Shown in pieces: positions 22,907-35,885 of a DNA stretch of 64,000 nt. The notes under the pieces were generated by a model. The model saw only the letters and a program-made list of their open reading frames with translations, was not told where the DNA came from and did not search any database. How positions within the stretch are numbered: position 1 is the first letter of the stretch; every line of letters begins with the position of its first letter. Location of the stretch: positions 19,157,708 through 19,221,707 of the forward strand of contig CM030360.1 in the NCBI GenBank assembly GCA_017893485.1, read 5' to 3'. A program made the translations under genes and the position numbers. Source of the DNA: Hemerocallis citrina. Its lineage: Eukaryota; Streptophyta; Magnoliopsida; Asparagales; Asphodelaceae.

Positions 22907-23751
22907 TTTAAAAGTTTATTATTTATTTTTTTTAAAAGAAAAACAAAACAAAAGGGATTTCAATTAGGCTTACCTTTACACTTTTGAGTTCTTTATTGTG
23001 ATAAGCATTGAAATAATTTTTTTTTGATAGACAATTGCTTATAAAACAAGATTAAGCATACTTATTTACTTTAGGATTATTGAATTACAAAATTCCTTAC
23101 TAAATTGTGTGAGTCTTGTGATTATACATAAAAGAAAAATATGATGCTTTTTCTTGTGATTATCCCCTTTGATCTAGTCCTAAACAGAGTTTAAGTAAAT
23201 AGATTAATAATGATAATAATAATAATAATAAATTATGAATAAAGTCAATCTACTCCAATGTTTTGAGTTGCTTAGTAACTAAGGGTATTCATCACCAATG
23301 TTTACTTTTATGTCAAACGACAACTTGAAATATGAGTATGCAAAACACTTTAAGTTTGTGACTTGTTAAGTAACCGGGTGAATTCATCACAAATGTTTGC
23401 ATTCACGTAAAAAGGCAAGTGACAACTTGGAGAAGAAGAAGAAGAGAAAAAAAAACTCTAGTTTGCTACTCAGTTTGTAGTAGTGAGAAGGGGTAATCAC
23501 AGATGGAGTTGTCACATACTATAATTACATTAATTACATGACAAATATGATTGGGTTTGAAATTATGAATAGATAATTGCACTAGAGAAAGTTAGTATGC
23601 TTGATTTTACTTTATTTGCTATTGTTTATATTTATATTTGAAATTTTGATGCTTGCATGATAAGATCTCTTAGTGTGATGAGTTGAGTTATTATTGATTA
23701 TTATTCCCTTATTCATGATTTTACCTTTTGCTCGAGGACAAGCAAAATCTT

Positions 23752-23766
23752 AAGTTTGGGGGTATT
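23752..23766 (+). other. Gypsy C polypurine tract
   Basis: AAGTTTGGGGGTATT, directly before the 3' LTR. Confidence 0.85.
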
Positions 23767-25414
23767 TGATGTGTTTAAATTTTATACAAATATTTGTACT
23801 CATTTACCTATTAAAATCGCTTGTTTTCGTTTATCTTGTGTTTAATTCGTCTTATTTCCATAAGATTTCAAGTAATTGATTATTTTTGAAGAAACAAGAT
23901 TTTTTATGCAAAATGTGAAGATTTTTGGTAAAAATCAACAAACAAAGCAAAACTATTGATTTATAATTTTTATTAATTTGTTGAATTTTAATTTGTACAA
24001 TTTGGCAATATGAGAAGGAAAGTACAATTTTAATTGTCAATAGAGTGTAAAAAGAATAAACAAATTTTAAAAAGATTTTGATAGAGCTAATGTAAAAATT
24101 AGTTAGTTTAATTTGAATTAATTAATTTAAATTTAAATTTTATTTTTAAATTCTAAATCCTTATTTTATTTTTATTTACAGGACGTGTTTCAAATAAATA
24201 AAAATGAAGGGTTCTTTCTGCAAAAGAAAACCCTAATACCTACCTCTTCTACTCCTATAAATAAAACAGCAGATGAAGAGAAAAAAGGAGCGCTTAACGA
24301 AGACACCAAGAGACGTGACTGCTACTAAAAAATAAAATAAAAAGTGAAACAGTTCTGCGCATTCTCCAACAGAGGAGAGAGGGGACCACGTCGGCGGTGT
24401 GAAACCGAAAAAGGAGTAGGAGAGAGAACGAACTCAGCAGGCGTGACGTCAACGACAGCCTGGGTCTGCATCTTCTTCTGCTGAGTTGGCGACGCGCTTT
24501 ACAAGGTGGCTGACGTGGCGATTCGGCAGTGCATGTGGGCCCAGGTTGCTGACTCGACGCACTGATACCCAGGCGACGAAACAGAGGGCTTCAGCACGGA
24601 ATTCGAGGAACAGAAGTTCTTGGGGCTCGACTTTTTGTATCTCTTATCTTCTCTCTCTAATTTTTATAATGCAATCCAAGACAGTATTTGTTAGTTGTAA
24701 TTTTACTATGAACTAAATTTATTTTTCTAGGGCTTCGATGTAGCATAGTTTTGAGAACACAATTTTAATTTCATATTTTTCTTTTTTTCCATGGTTGTGT
24801 GTTTGATTTTTATTCTTAATGCGTACAATTGGTGGATAGACATTTGTATGATTTATTGGATCATGGAGAGACCAAGAGGTAATTTATGATTTAGAACTAT
24901 AAATTAAACACCATTAATTGTGCGAAATTAGAGATGATTTACCGTGATTGATGTGACCGTTAAGAAATCCACAGAACTTAATGAGTATTCGATTAATTAA
25001 ATTTGTATGGAGATATGACAAACTGTTAGTTGCAGATATTTTTGGTGTTGTTCGAGAGAAAGCATTGAATAATTTGGGGATTTTGGTTTACAACTTGGAA
25101 AAATAATCTTTTTATTCATATGAAATTATAAATTGTGTGGGATTAACTAGGGGAAGTCAAAGGCCCTAGAATTAATTTTTCCATTAACAAATTACACAAT
25201 TTCACATCTCGCTCTCTCTTCATTAATTTAGTTAGTTTTCTTTAGAATAATTTAATTTAGTTGTTTTATCCTCTATTAATTTTGATTTTCCAAATAGTGA
25301 TTCATCTAGTAAATTCGGTACTCAATAAAATAATTAGTCTTTGTGGGTTCGACACTCTATTCACTTAACTATACTACTTATTGCGATTCTGTACACTTTC
25401 AAATATTCACATCA
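23767..25414 (+). repeat. Gypsy C 3' LTR
   Basis: 1,648-bp partner of 18834-20478, followed by the target duplication ACAGG. Confidence 0.92.
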
Positions 25415-25419
25415 ACAGG

Positions 25420-26469
25420 CTTACACCATGCGACATAGGGATAAATCCTTTCTTGGTCTCTTGCATATTGAAGCGTTTCAATACTTTGTCTATATATGTA
25501 GTCTGATTTAGGCCAAGCAGTCTCCTTGATTTATCTCTATAGATCTTGATAACTAATACATCGGTAGCTTAACCCAAGTCCTTCATGGAAAAGCATTTTC
25601 TAGCCAAGTCTTTACAGACTGTAAGGTAGGGATGTCATTCCTAATGAGTAGTATGTCATCTACATACAATACCAGAAATACAACTGTGCTCCCACTAACC
25701 TTCTTGTAGACACAAGGTTTATCTTCGTTCTTGATGAAACCAAACTCTTTGATTGCATCATCGAAACGAAGATTCCAGCTTCTAGAAGCTTGCTTTAATC
25801 CATAAATGGATCGTTACAGTTTACACACCTTTCCAGCATCCCTTGGAGTGACAAAATCCTAAGGTTGTGTCATGTACACATCCTCGAAAAGATTTCCATT
25901 TAGGAAAGCAGTTTTGACATCCGTCTGTCAGATTTCATAATCGTGATATGCTGCAACAACAAGCAATATCCGAATGCATTTAAGCATGGCAACTGGTGAA
26001 AAAGTCTTAACATAGTCTACATCATGAACTTGTTTGAAATCTTTAGCCACCAACCGCCCCTTAAAGGTATGCACATTACCATCCATGTTAGTTTTCTTCT
26101 TGAAAATCCATTTGCACCCAATAGGTTTTACCCCTTCAGGTGGGTCTACAAAGATCCATACTTAGTTGGTATACATGGATTCCATATCAGATCTTATGCC
26201 CTCAAGTCATTTCTCAGAATATGGGCCTTTTACAGCTTCCTCATAAGTCGTAGGCTCATCCTAATCCACAAGTAACCATGTTGAGTCACGAGAAATCCAT
26301 ATCTCTCAAGTTAATAAGTTATCCTACTAGACTTACGTAGGCCTTATGCTACTTGAGCAGGTGGTTGTTCCACAACAATTTGTGGAGTCTACTCCCTTTA
26401 CATCTTTGGTTCCCTGCTACTTTGCAAAGTTTGAATTTCTTCAAGTTTTATCGTTCTCCCACTGGTTCT
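25420..26469 (-). pseudogene. Copia B reverse transcriptase remnant
   Basis: Minus-strand codons around 25700-25650 give a LYVDDILLIRN catalytic motif, with upstream blocks near 25800-25740 (QASRSWN-like, then IKEFGFIKNEDKPC-like) and 26130-25950 (WIFKKKTN-like and a DVKTAFLNG-like block). Stops and frameshifts are frequent. Copia reverse transcriptase is certain by order and motif; function is lost. Confidence 0.75.
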
Positions 26470-27571
26470 TTAGGAGACGAATTCTCTTTCTAAGAACATA
26501 GCAGTCCGTGCGACAAACACTTTGTCTTCGGTCGGATTATAGAAATAGTATCCATTGGTTTCTTTGGGATATCCTACAAAGAAGCATTTATCAGATTTGG
26601 GACCAAGTTTATCAGGGACTTGGTGCCTTACATAGGCTTCACAACCCCAAATCTTCATAAAAGACACACTAGGACGCCTCCTAGTCCATATATCATATGG
26701 TGTCTCTTGAACCGTTTTATATGGAACACAGTTAAGTGTGAAAGTAGCTGTTAATAGAGCATGTCCCCAGAAGGAGCTAGGAAGATCTACATGACTCATC
26801 ATGGATCGTACCATATCTAACAAGGTCTGGCTTCTCCTCTCAGAGACACAATTCCATTGTGGTGTTCCAGAAGGAGTGAGTTGAGATATTATCCCACACT
26901 CTTTTAGATGGTCCTCAAAATTTTGGCTTAAGTACTCACCTACTCGTTTGATCGAATGGCTTTAATACTTTTACCAAGTTGGATTTGTACATCATTCTTG
27001 AATTCTTTGAAATTTTCAAATGATTCTAATTTGTGTTTCATGAGATACACAAACCCATATCTACTGAAATCATCAGTAAATATAATGAAGTACTGAAAAC
27101 CTCCTCTAGCCAATGTGTTGAAAGGTCCGCAAACATCACTATGTATGAGACCTAAAGATCACTAGCCCTTTTACCTTTTCCAGTGAATGGAGCTTTTGTC
27201 ATCTTGCCCAACAAACAAGGTTCACATACCTCACATGATTCAAAATCAAATGATTCCAAGAATCCATCTTTATGGAGGTTGGATATGCGGTTCTCATTTA
27301 TGTGGCGCAAACGACAATGCCAGAGAGAAGTTGAGTTCGTATCATTTGACTTGAACCTCTTAGTATTTATATTATAGACGAGCATTTCGAGGTCGAGAAT
27401 ATAAAGTCCATTACTCAATTGTACACTGCCATAACAAATATCATTCAAATAAATAAAACAACTTTTGTCCTTATTATAAAATGAAAAACTCTTCTTGTCC
27501 TTATTATAAAATGAAAAACTCTTCTTGTCCAAACAAGAAATAGAAATAATATTCCTACTAATAGCAGGCAC
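26470..27571 (-). pseudogene. Copia B integrase with GAG-pre-integrase domain
   Basis: 27571-27152 encodes the pre-integrase zinc-binding region (LWHCRLRHINENRISNLHKDG, CEVCEPCLLGKMTKAPFTG). 26823-26470 encodes the integrase end (SSFWGHALLTATFTLN, ETPYDIWTRRRPSVSFMKIW, KCFFVGYPKETNGYYFYNP). The catalytic core between them (27150-26830) is broken by stops. A 30-bp tandem duplication near 27470-27530 repeats a KKSFSFYNKD unit in the pre-integrase segment. Integrase joins element cDNA to the chromosome; this copy is dead. Confidence 0.85.
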
Positions 27572-27574
27572 AAA

Positions 27575-28664
27575 TTAACAGTTCTCCAACTCAATAATAA
27601 GCCCAGTGGGCAATGATAAATGACATGTGCCTACAGCTAAAGCATCTACTTTTGCTCCATTTTCAATTCGTAGGTCAACTTTGCCCTTAGCTAATGGTCT
27701 ACTCCTTTTGAGATCCTGCATATTTACACAAATGTAAGACCCACATCCAGTATCTAATACCCAAGATGAAGAAGTAGATAAATTGACTTCTATAATAAAA
27801 ATACCTGTAGTGGAAATCTCACTTCCTTTCTTCTTCTTAAGCACCTCCAGGTACTTATGTCAGTTTCTCTTACAATGTCCGGTCTCACCACAGTGGAAGC
27901 ATGTGCTCTCCTTGGCCACCCCACCCTTAGGTTTCAAGGTAGAAGTGCTGGGCTTGGAATTGCCCTTGCCCTTCCCCTTGCTCTTGGGTTTCTTAATCTG
28001 CTTTTTACCCTTGCCCTTACCCTTGACCTGTTGAACCATCAAAATGGTCTTTCCCTTAGTAATGTTCTGCTTAGCAGTTCTAAACATGCTTAGCAGTTCT
28101 AACAGAGGTTTGTCAATCTCATTCATATTGTAATTCATGACGAATCGACTATAACTTTTCGGCAACGATTGCAGGACCAAGTCAGTGGCCAACTCTTGAC
28201 CCAATAGGAAACCAAGCCTTTCAAGATTCTATATATTCCTAATCATCTTGAGCACTTGAGTTCCAACATGGCTTCCTTCTACGAGTTGCACTGAAACAAT
28301 GCCTTTGAGACTTCAAACCTCTCATGCCTAGCCTGCTCTTGATAGAGCCTCTTGAGGTGAACGATCATATTGTTGGAATCCATGTTCTCATGTTGCTTCT
28401 GAAGCTCAAAGTTCATGGTGGCTAGCATGAGACATCCAATGTCCAAGGCATCATCTTGATGTTTCTTATGAGCATCCTTTCCGGTGCGAGGGACATTTGC
28501 AGTGGGTGGTTCAAGAACATGCTGCTTTAGAACATACAGTTTTTTCTCATGCCTAAGGACTATCCTTAGGTTCTTGTACCAGTCTAGAAAATTTGTCCCA
28601 GATAGTTTGTCCTTCTCAAGGACCGATCGCAATGATAGGTTATTTCATGTATTGGATGCCATGG
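27575..28664 (-). pseudogene. Copia B gag and protease
   Basis: An ATG near 28664 (MASNT) is followed within six codons by a stop, then the gag body 28632-28279 (KLSGTNFLDWYKNLRIVLRH, RLYQEQARHERFEVSKALF). 28204-27860 gives the rest with Lys/Gly-rich repeats and a CCHC zinc knuckle (CFHCGETGHCKRN). 27844-27575 contains the aspartic protease active site region (SSWVLDTGCGSYI; DTG motif). Frames are offset by indels at about 28270 and 27850. Gag forms particles and protease matures them in active relatives. Confidence 0.85.
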
Positions 28665-28853
28665 TAATCTATCAACAGAAATATGCAAAAGAAATATTAT
28701 TTCACAGAAATATCCAAAGTAAGAAATATTTAACCATCAACAGAAATATGTAGAGTATGTATCATGACATTGAAATATTTAATAAGGTATTTTATTAAAT
28801 ATACTTCTTACTATTTTATTCAAATCAACGACCCTCCACATTGACTCGGAAAA

Positions 28854-31800
28854 TGTAACGCCCCGGATATCCGTTACAGGACATCCGTGACATCACCAGA
28901 ATCTTTTCCTTCAAATGTATCTCAACATAGTAAATAACACGAAAATTAAAAATGTTTATTGCTGAATAGAATCATTACATCAATAATTACAACCATTATC
29001 TTGTTCTTGAACAAGGAATACAAATTACATAAACTCATTCCAACTGATTACAAAAATATTCAAACTCTTCTTGTGAAGCTATCGGCTGTCTTCCAGATCT
29101 GTAATCGAGCCGATAGCTTGAGCCAATCGGCTACCAAAATCCCGCTGAGTGGTCTATCTATCTCCCTGGGACTTGCCCTTCGGGTTGAGCCTTCTGCTGC
29201 GCGACTCTGATATTTCTGCACTCGCTTGAATGATAGGCATGTACACTGCCGCCCCACTTGGATGCCCTACTGGCCTGGCTCTCCTGCCTTCACGACCCAG
29301 TATCCGGTACCTAATTAAGTGGGCATGTCAGTAATTTTACTGACGCAATGCTGATAAGAAAACAGCAATCTTCAACTATCACACCCACAATTCATCTTGA
29401 ATGGAAACGAAACGTGTATCCCGATTTCTTAGTGTTCATGTATGCCAAGACTTGAAGTCTAATACAAAATACAGAGTACAGAACAGATGCCTTAATCTAA
29501 TGTCAGCAAGACTCTGGACACACATGCATCCCATACTACATGTGCCCCAGATCAAGCTGTTTCTCCAGTTTCAGCAATTCGAACCCTCGCCATGCAATGC
29601 ATTCTATTATTGTACACTTCATGTTCCTGATAGTAGAGCGTGGCTGAGAAGGTTGCAGATTAATCGGTCTCATCCATTCTGCAGTCACTTAGTGGTGTCT
29701 CGGTTTGCCACTAGTGCCCAAAGTCTAGACCCCACTCAAAAGTCGTGACGAACCTACAAATACACTGCAGCATATCCATTATGTAAAAGATCCAATATGA
29801 TCCGTTCGTGTCCACCACATAGAACATGATGGCCTCGAAGGTCTAAAACCCCTATCCGTCAGGAAATCGACATTCCGTTCTTACCACGGTACTTCAGGAA
29901 TCAACAGTGCAAGATATGCACCACATCACATATCCCTAATGACAGGAAGAGACAATCCCATAGTCATCACCACCTAGTGTCAACTCTCAGAACGAATCGG
30001 ATTATAGGGAATCACCCCTAACACCAATTCGGTCTTCAAGCGAAACAAAAATAGGGAAACCTAATTAATGTAGTTTATTGAAAACATGTTGTCGCTCAAA
30101 TCATATACGGTTTCAAACAATCAATACCGAGCCTGACTGGTCTGTCCGAAAAACAATCATCACGGGAATCACATCCACTGATTCCCAATACCTTCACAGG
30201 TTGAGTTGGGAGATAGCTCTGGCCCATGACCCTCAACGAGTAGTCCAACGGCCCCCCAAGGATGCATTATAATTCAAATGAAGTTAAGCACACACATAAC
30301 CATCAATTCTTGACCATTGATAGACTCAGACATCAAGACACCAAACACAAATCGACCAGAGCTATCTCCCAACTCACTCATCTCCACCACGAGTACTAAG
30401 CACAGGAACTTGTCTAAGTTCCAGATGAAATTCTAAAAATATCTTTTGAAACTCAATAGCTCATGATCATCACATTGTGGTATGCAGAGGGTTCCTCATT
30501 ACTCGTCCAAATAAAGGAATTCAAGAATAGCAGTAGCTGTACCCCAAGCTACACTCCACGGAATCCAACAAAAACACGTTCTCGAATGGTTAGGAGACTC
30601 TACCGCAATTCTCTAGTTGACATCTCTTTCAGATTCTTTAAAGAACTCAAGTCCCCGGGTTAACTTAAGCTTGAAGTCAATCTAAACAACATGTTGCTAA
30701 CTTGCAACGACCATAACTTCCAACACATAGCTCAGATTTGTTTGATACCACCCATTCTAAAAAGCTAAGACCATGGTCTAAAACTCTCCAGTTAACCATT
30801 TCCTCAAATTCAATCATCTTGACACCATTAAACCTCATACACTCTCAGCTTGTACGTTCCTTCATACACTCACTGCACAATTCCAACATCATAAAAATTT
30901 GCTTGCTCATCGGATTTACTCGATTCCGGGTTCTATGGAAAGGTGGGAGTGTCTACTACAACTTGTTAGTTGAATACATTCCTAGATTCCATCACTAAAG
31001 TCCTCAAAAACCCAAAATTCCATCAGGTGCACAAACGGGGGAAATTTTGATTTTTCAATAAACAGGGCATCGACTAGACTGGATCTGCCATAGTCTTTGA
31101 AAAATCATAACTCTCAACCTAAAAGCTGGAATTACAAAATTCCAGATGGGTTAGAAAGCTATGACTCCCTACTATAAATCTCTAGTTGGTCAATTTCCCA
31201 AATTCTTAACAAATAATTCCAGAATTCAACATCTTTACAGACTAGTCAATCTAAACTTGACTGAACCTGGTCTACTTTGAAATTCAATAACAAATCAAAC
31301 TTAAGTCCAATGCTCATAAAGTTCGAGATTCTTAAACCATACATATAACACTCAACTGTGTTCAAAATTGGTATTCAGATTCATCTCACACAATGAGTTA
31401 TGACCTTTCAAACATAGCATAAATTTCAGCTTCCTCTTTAACAGGGTCTTTACTACTCCATTACTGTTTATTTATGAAACCTCATCAAATGTGCTCTGAA
31501 AACTCTAAAAACTTAGAACCATCAAATAGACTTATACTGTAAGCTAATCCAAAAATTTCATAGCAAGATAATAAACATACAAGGAGTTATGGTCATGTGA
31601 ATTTCATTCTAAACACAGTCAGCTTCGGTTCTACTATCCAGACTAGTCGCATTCTACAAATTCTTTGAGGTATCAAATGACCTCAGAAAAATATGAAATT
31701 TAGGAATATAGTCGTATACACATACAAGAGTGTCCACAAAGATATTTAGCTCAAAATACCTAGTCCACACTGAGTTACAAAATTGGAAAGACACATCAAT

Positions 31801-33052
31801 TTCCACACAGCCAGCAACATTTTCAGCTGCTTACTATCCGAGATTGGTCAAATGTTTGGGCTATCAAATTGCTTCCAAATATTATGAAAATTTTCATGGA
31901 TACACTACATATATAGAGCAACAATTATTCCAAATTTGAGCCCCAAATTCCGAACCGTTTGGGAGCAAGAAATTTTCAAACTGACCCTCACAAGCATGCT
32001 TCTTAACAAAAGCTCATGAAAAAGTTGCTCCTACCATACAACTTATCTTTTCTTAGCATGCCACTATTATACATGATAATAAAAATTTCTCTAACTATTT
32101 TTACATGCTAAAAATTCATATACACATCAAAAACTAAATTTGTAGAGTTAAGAGAAATCACCCACATCTTGATTTTACAAGAGAATCTCCTTGTAGCTTT
32201 AGCTTGCTTTCTCCATTGCTCCTTGCTCTTCAAGCTTGCACCATTGCTCTTGTAGAATACCCACAACTCCTACTACACTTCTTCTCCACTACCAATCTCT
32301 ACTTCAAAAATCTTTTTTTTTATATTTTCTTCTCCTTCTTTTTTTTTTTGAACAATGAAGGAAATGAAGAAGTTTAGAAGAAGAGTGAATGGAGTGGAAA
32401 AAATGGAATGAGATGAGATGAGGGGGAGGGGGTTATATGTGGCCGAATTTGGAGGGTGGGGGTAGGATGGAGAGTGATGAGGTGTAGGGTGAAGATGGGA
32501 GGGTGGATGGGTGAAAAGATAAATGGGTGGATTAAGTGCCAACAAAAATCTTCTAAAACTCTTGGAAATTCCTTGGAAACATCTCACCTTCAAAAGTCAA
32601 ACGACATGGTGAAATATCTCCACCATTGGATCTTTATCAAGATCCAAGTCATGATCACATGATGCTAGGGTTCCTAACCCTAGGTTGGGTCAAGGAACCC
32701 TAGGTCACCATACCCTAACTCAAACCCTAGTGCACAATTTCAATCCCTATTCAGTTCAAGCACTAGCTCAATTTAAAATAACCAATATATATAGTTTAAA
32801 ATCTATAAAAATATATGTTTTATAGAAATTATAATTTTCTCTGACAATTGTCTGGTCAAAACAATCGGGACAAATCCACAGTTTAATCGAGAAAATATTC
32901 CGAGTTTACCTCATCAGGTTCAAACAGCTCATATGTCTGAAATATTTCAATTAAAACTGATAATTATTAGAAATGTGTAATCTTGTGCAATACTTAGACG
33001 TGCATGGATTAATACGCAAAAATAGCCACATGCTATTTTGCGGGGTATTACA
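28854..33052 (-). mobile_element. Solo LTR I of a large Gypsy element, 4.2 kb
   Basis: The segment starts TGTAACGCCCCG and ends CGGGGTATTACA on the plus strand and is flanked by the 5-bp duplication GAAAA (28849-28853 and 33053-33057). It has no primer site, gag or pol. On the minus strand a TATATGTGG-like promoter zone near 32430, a C-rich leader and long AT-rich stretch resemble the organisation of element G's 3.4-kb LTRs. Inverted ends of type TGTAA(C/T)RCCCCG are common in plant Gypsy LTRs. It probably formed by recombination between two LTRs. It lies in the leader of Copia B. Short open frames inside are chance. Confidence 0.75.
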
Positions 33053-33057
33053 GAAAA

Positions 33058-34371
33058 TCCCATCGTAAGATTTTCTAGTAGGCCAAGATCTATATTTCAC
33101 ATAGTTCTGAGTCAGCTTTGGCTGATCACCCAAAATTCAGTTATTTAGGTAGGGAACACTTCCCAATTACATCATATGCAACTCTTGGATAGTTGGGTGA
33201 ATAACACTTACTCTAATCTATCTGATAGACTAAAGCCCAACTCTATGCCTCTAAACCTTCAGTCCTATTGAAATAGTTTAGTTAAGTCAGACCAAATGGT
33301 TGGCAATTGAATATTACTTTTATCCCATCACGTCTCACTGGGATAGATAAAGGCACCCTGCTTTGGCAGACCTATACTTAATCGATCCTAGCCTAGATGA
33401 GTGCCGTACATTGGAAGGCATCTTATTGCAACTTAATATTTACTTTGAGGTTTTTTTTTGTAATTTTATTAATTGATCTCACCATCCATCATCCATTAAC
33501 ATACAACAATGCATCTCATACAAAATTAAAAGCATAAAATTTATGTGACATGGTTGTGATCCTACCACACTGATTCTTTCAAGCTGACGAGAGTATCAAA
33601 AACAGAACAAAGAGATTATACCGTCTTCTCCAAGCACCTTCCCAATCTTGTCCTTGTATGGTTGTTAATTCCTTACCTCCTTAGTGAGATTACATTTACA
33701 TATAAAGAAAGAATGTACAATAGGAGTTTAGAGAGAAAGGATTACTTTGAGAATGTAGAGAGAAAGGCACGACACGCAGACCGTATTCAAAATACCAAAA
33801 TATAAACAATAAATCACAGAATATAAACCATGCATCACAGAACAGAACCAAGCATCACAGAACTAAGGCCACAACCATGCACCATGCATCACATAACATA
33901 ATAATCAAAGAATATGTTGTTATGATTTTATTTAGTTTATCTAAAAAGTATTGGTTTTGGGGGAATAATTATTGCCCTACATAGAGCCGTTAAGGAGCAG
34001 CCGCCCCTTGCGGGGTTGCGGGGCAGCGCTCCAAAACAAAAAATTACCTCATCATCTCTTACAGCCGCCAGTGCATGAACTTTTCATGTTTTAAGAAACC
34101 CCAACGCCACTGCAGACGACGCAGGTGCATGAACTATTCATGCTTTAAGAAACCCTAACGTCACTGTAAATCACATCTTTCCAGGATTTCAATGGTTCCA
34201 AACCGATGGCTACCCCTAGTGTGGCATCTGTGTTAACAACCAAGACATAAACGAATCCTTATATTGCAACTGTTGCAAAAAATATATATCACATAGGAAT
34301 CTTTCTACCAAAAATGCGAACATATCACAAATAGTCACATATCTTTTATAACCGAATTATGGTTTCGCAAG
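33058..34371 (-). other. Copia B 5' leader
   Basis: Non-coding sequence between the primer site and gag (whose start lies beyond solo LTR I). It includes imperfect CATGCATCACAGAAC-type repeats (about 33810-33895) and a GC-rich inverted stretch near 33998-34032. No gene is seen. Confidence 0.5.
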
Positions 34372-34385
34372 TGGCTCTGATACCA
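34372..34385 (-). other. Copia B primer-binding site (tRNA-iMet)
   Basis: The minus strand reads TGGTATCAGAGCCA, one base from the 5' LTR, the standard initiator-Met complement of plant Copia elements. Confidence 0.9.
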
Positions 34386-34386
34386 C

Positions 34387-35880
34387 TGTTAGGTTTCAAT
34401 GGCAAACACAGATTGAATACAAAATATTGAAACCTAGCCATGGATCCATGCGAAAATCATAAAATGTGTTTAGGAGTTATACCTTGAGGATGGAGCTGCT
34501 ATCTCCAAGATATGTCGATTACAGCACTGCAATATTGCGGTGCCTCTACGGTATCCACACGAACGGATGAAAACCAAGCTTTCATCATGCCACAGTGCTA
34601 GCTGCGGGATAGGGTTATTCCTTACTATCTCTCTCTCACAATTTCTATGACGGCTAGGGTTTTCTCATATGTAACTTTTCCACAGATATGTATCATACAT
34701 ATAGCTGCAGAAAATCAACCCTAAGAGAGTAACGAGCTTGTTGGGCTCACAATCCGACCTGGGTCATATTTATGTGTGGGCCTCTGAACTTTAGTCAGCC
34801 CATTTAATCTAATTAAATGTCCAACCAATGTCAGAAATCCGAGTCTTACTTGGATCCCTAATTAAATTCATCTTATGAATTTAAATCCCAATTTCGATCC
34901 ATTCTAAGTGTGTGACCCTGTAAGTTCCCATTACGTTGATAGTGATACTAAAATCATATTCTAGTATTACAAACGGTGAGCTGTATCTAGCAATACATCA
35001 CAGCTACTCACGTAGTGGGAATGTTAGTGACTTGACATAACCTATTCGTGACCAATGTTACCATGTAGTCTAGTCCTTTTGTCCAGATATCTTTATTGAC
35101 CACAAGGCATAGAGCGTGTCACCCTTGTATAGTTCAATCTTTGGTTTCTTGATCTCCGAGTAGACTTACTAAAACAAATGAGCTCAATATCTCATATTGA
35201 CTCATTTGAGTATGGTCATGCATTTTGTAGTCTCACTCAATCAAGGGGCCGATAGATATCGCTCCTGTTATGTAAGAGGGACAAATACTATCTAAGTCAC
35301 TGACATCTCTCCACAGAATTTGTAGTATATCCAATAGTCGACTTTATAATCACCTTATTACAGTCAACGTTTGACGACATTAAATCATATAACTTCTAAT
35401 GTAGGGAACCGTAGTGACTTCAAGTTAAGGACTAAATACACCATGGTCACTGTGAGAACTGCTTATCACACTCACGTAACGATCCATGCAGCGTTCTCAT
35501 GGTGGGTTAGTCTAGTACATTATTACTCTAATATGTACCCATGTGAAGACTTGATATCTCATATCCATGACCCGTGAGATATGGTCATCAGTCTACGCAC
35601 ATACTAGTGTCTATGCATTATTGTTGGTCTAATTCACAATAATACTTGACTAGGGAAATTTAAGAATAGTATTCTGATTACAACCGATAGGATCTCACAA
35701 TCAAGTCATGCACTTGATATCTCATGGTATTGAACCTACTATTCTAAGGACTTTATTATGCTCATATAATCACAATAAACAACATAATAAATTAAATGCA
35801 TCATATATGAAATAAATTTCATAATGAAATGTAAACTAGTAATGTCAATACACAACTGGCCTCTAGGGCATACACCAACA
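34387..35880 (-). repeat. Copia B 5' LTR
   Basis: This 1,494-bp LTR is the partner of 16595-18097. On the minus strand it starts TGTTGGTGTATGCCC. The target duplication GTCAG follows on the plus strand. Confidence 0.92.
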
Positions 35881-35885
35881 GTCAG

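Larger units (their letters stand above)
22447..23766 (+). other. Gypsy C 3' untranslated region
   Basis: No pol domain. It includes a conserved GCGCTTCTTGGGAGGCAACC segment (about 22486-22505) also found in D near 9120-9140, an internal purine tract (22891-22906), a TAA/TAATAA microsatellite near 23205-23230, and the terminal tract AAGTTTGGGGGTATT at 23752-23766. Confidence 0.65.
18834..25414 (+). mobile_element. Gypsy C: Athila-like gag-only (TR-GAG) retrotransposon
   Basis: 6,581-bp element with LTRs 18834-20478 and 23767-25414 bounded by TGATGTG...CACATCA. Target duplication ACAGG lies at 18829-18833 and 25415-25419. The primer site is a perfect TGGCGCCGTTGCCGGGGA and the polypurine tract is AAGTTTGGGGGTATT. 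The 3.3-kb interior holds only a gag gene, decayed. Same family as element D in opposite orientation, which shows the family is repetitive and moves without its own pol. It interrupts Copia B. Confidence 0.9.
16595..35880 (-). mobile_element. Copia B: Angela-like retrotransposon hosting two insertions
   Basis: 5' LTR 34387-35880 and 3' LTR 16595-18097 (minus strand) start TGTTGGTGTATGCCC or a diverged form and end CATTGAAACCTAACA or similar. The target duplication GTCAG lies at 16590-16594 and 35881-35885. The primer site is TGGTATCAGAGCCA, and a purine tract AAGTGGGAGAT precedes the 3' LTR. Gag, protease, integrase, reverse transcriptase and RNase H all occur in Copia order but with many stops. 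The LTR start resembles the BARE/Angela lineage. Gypsy C and solo LTR I are nested inside. B inserted in the integrase of Copia E. Confidence 0.9.
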
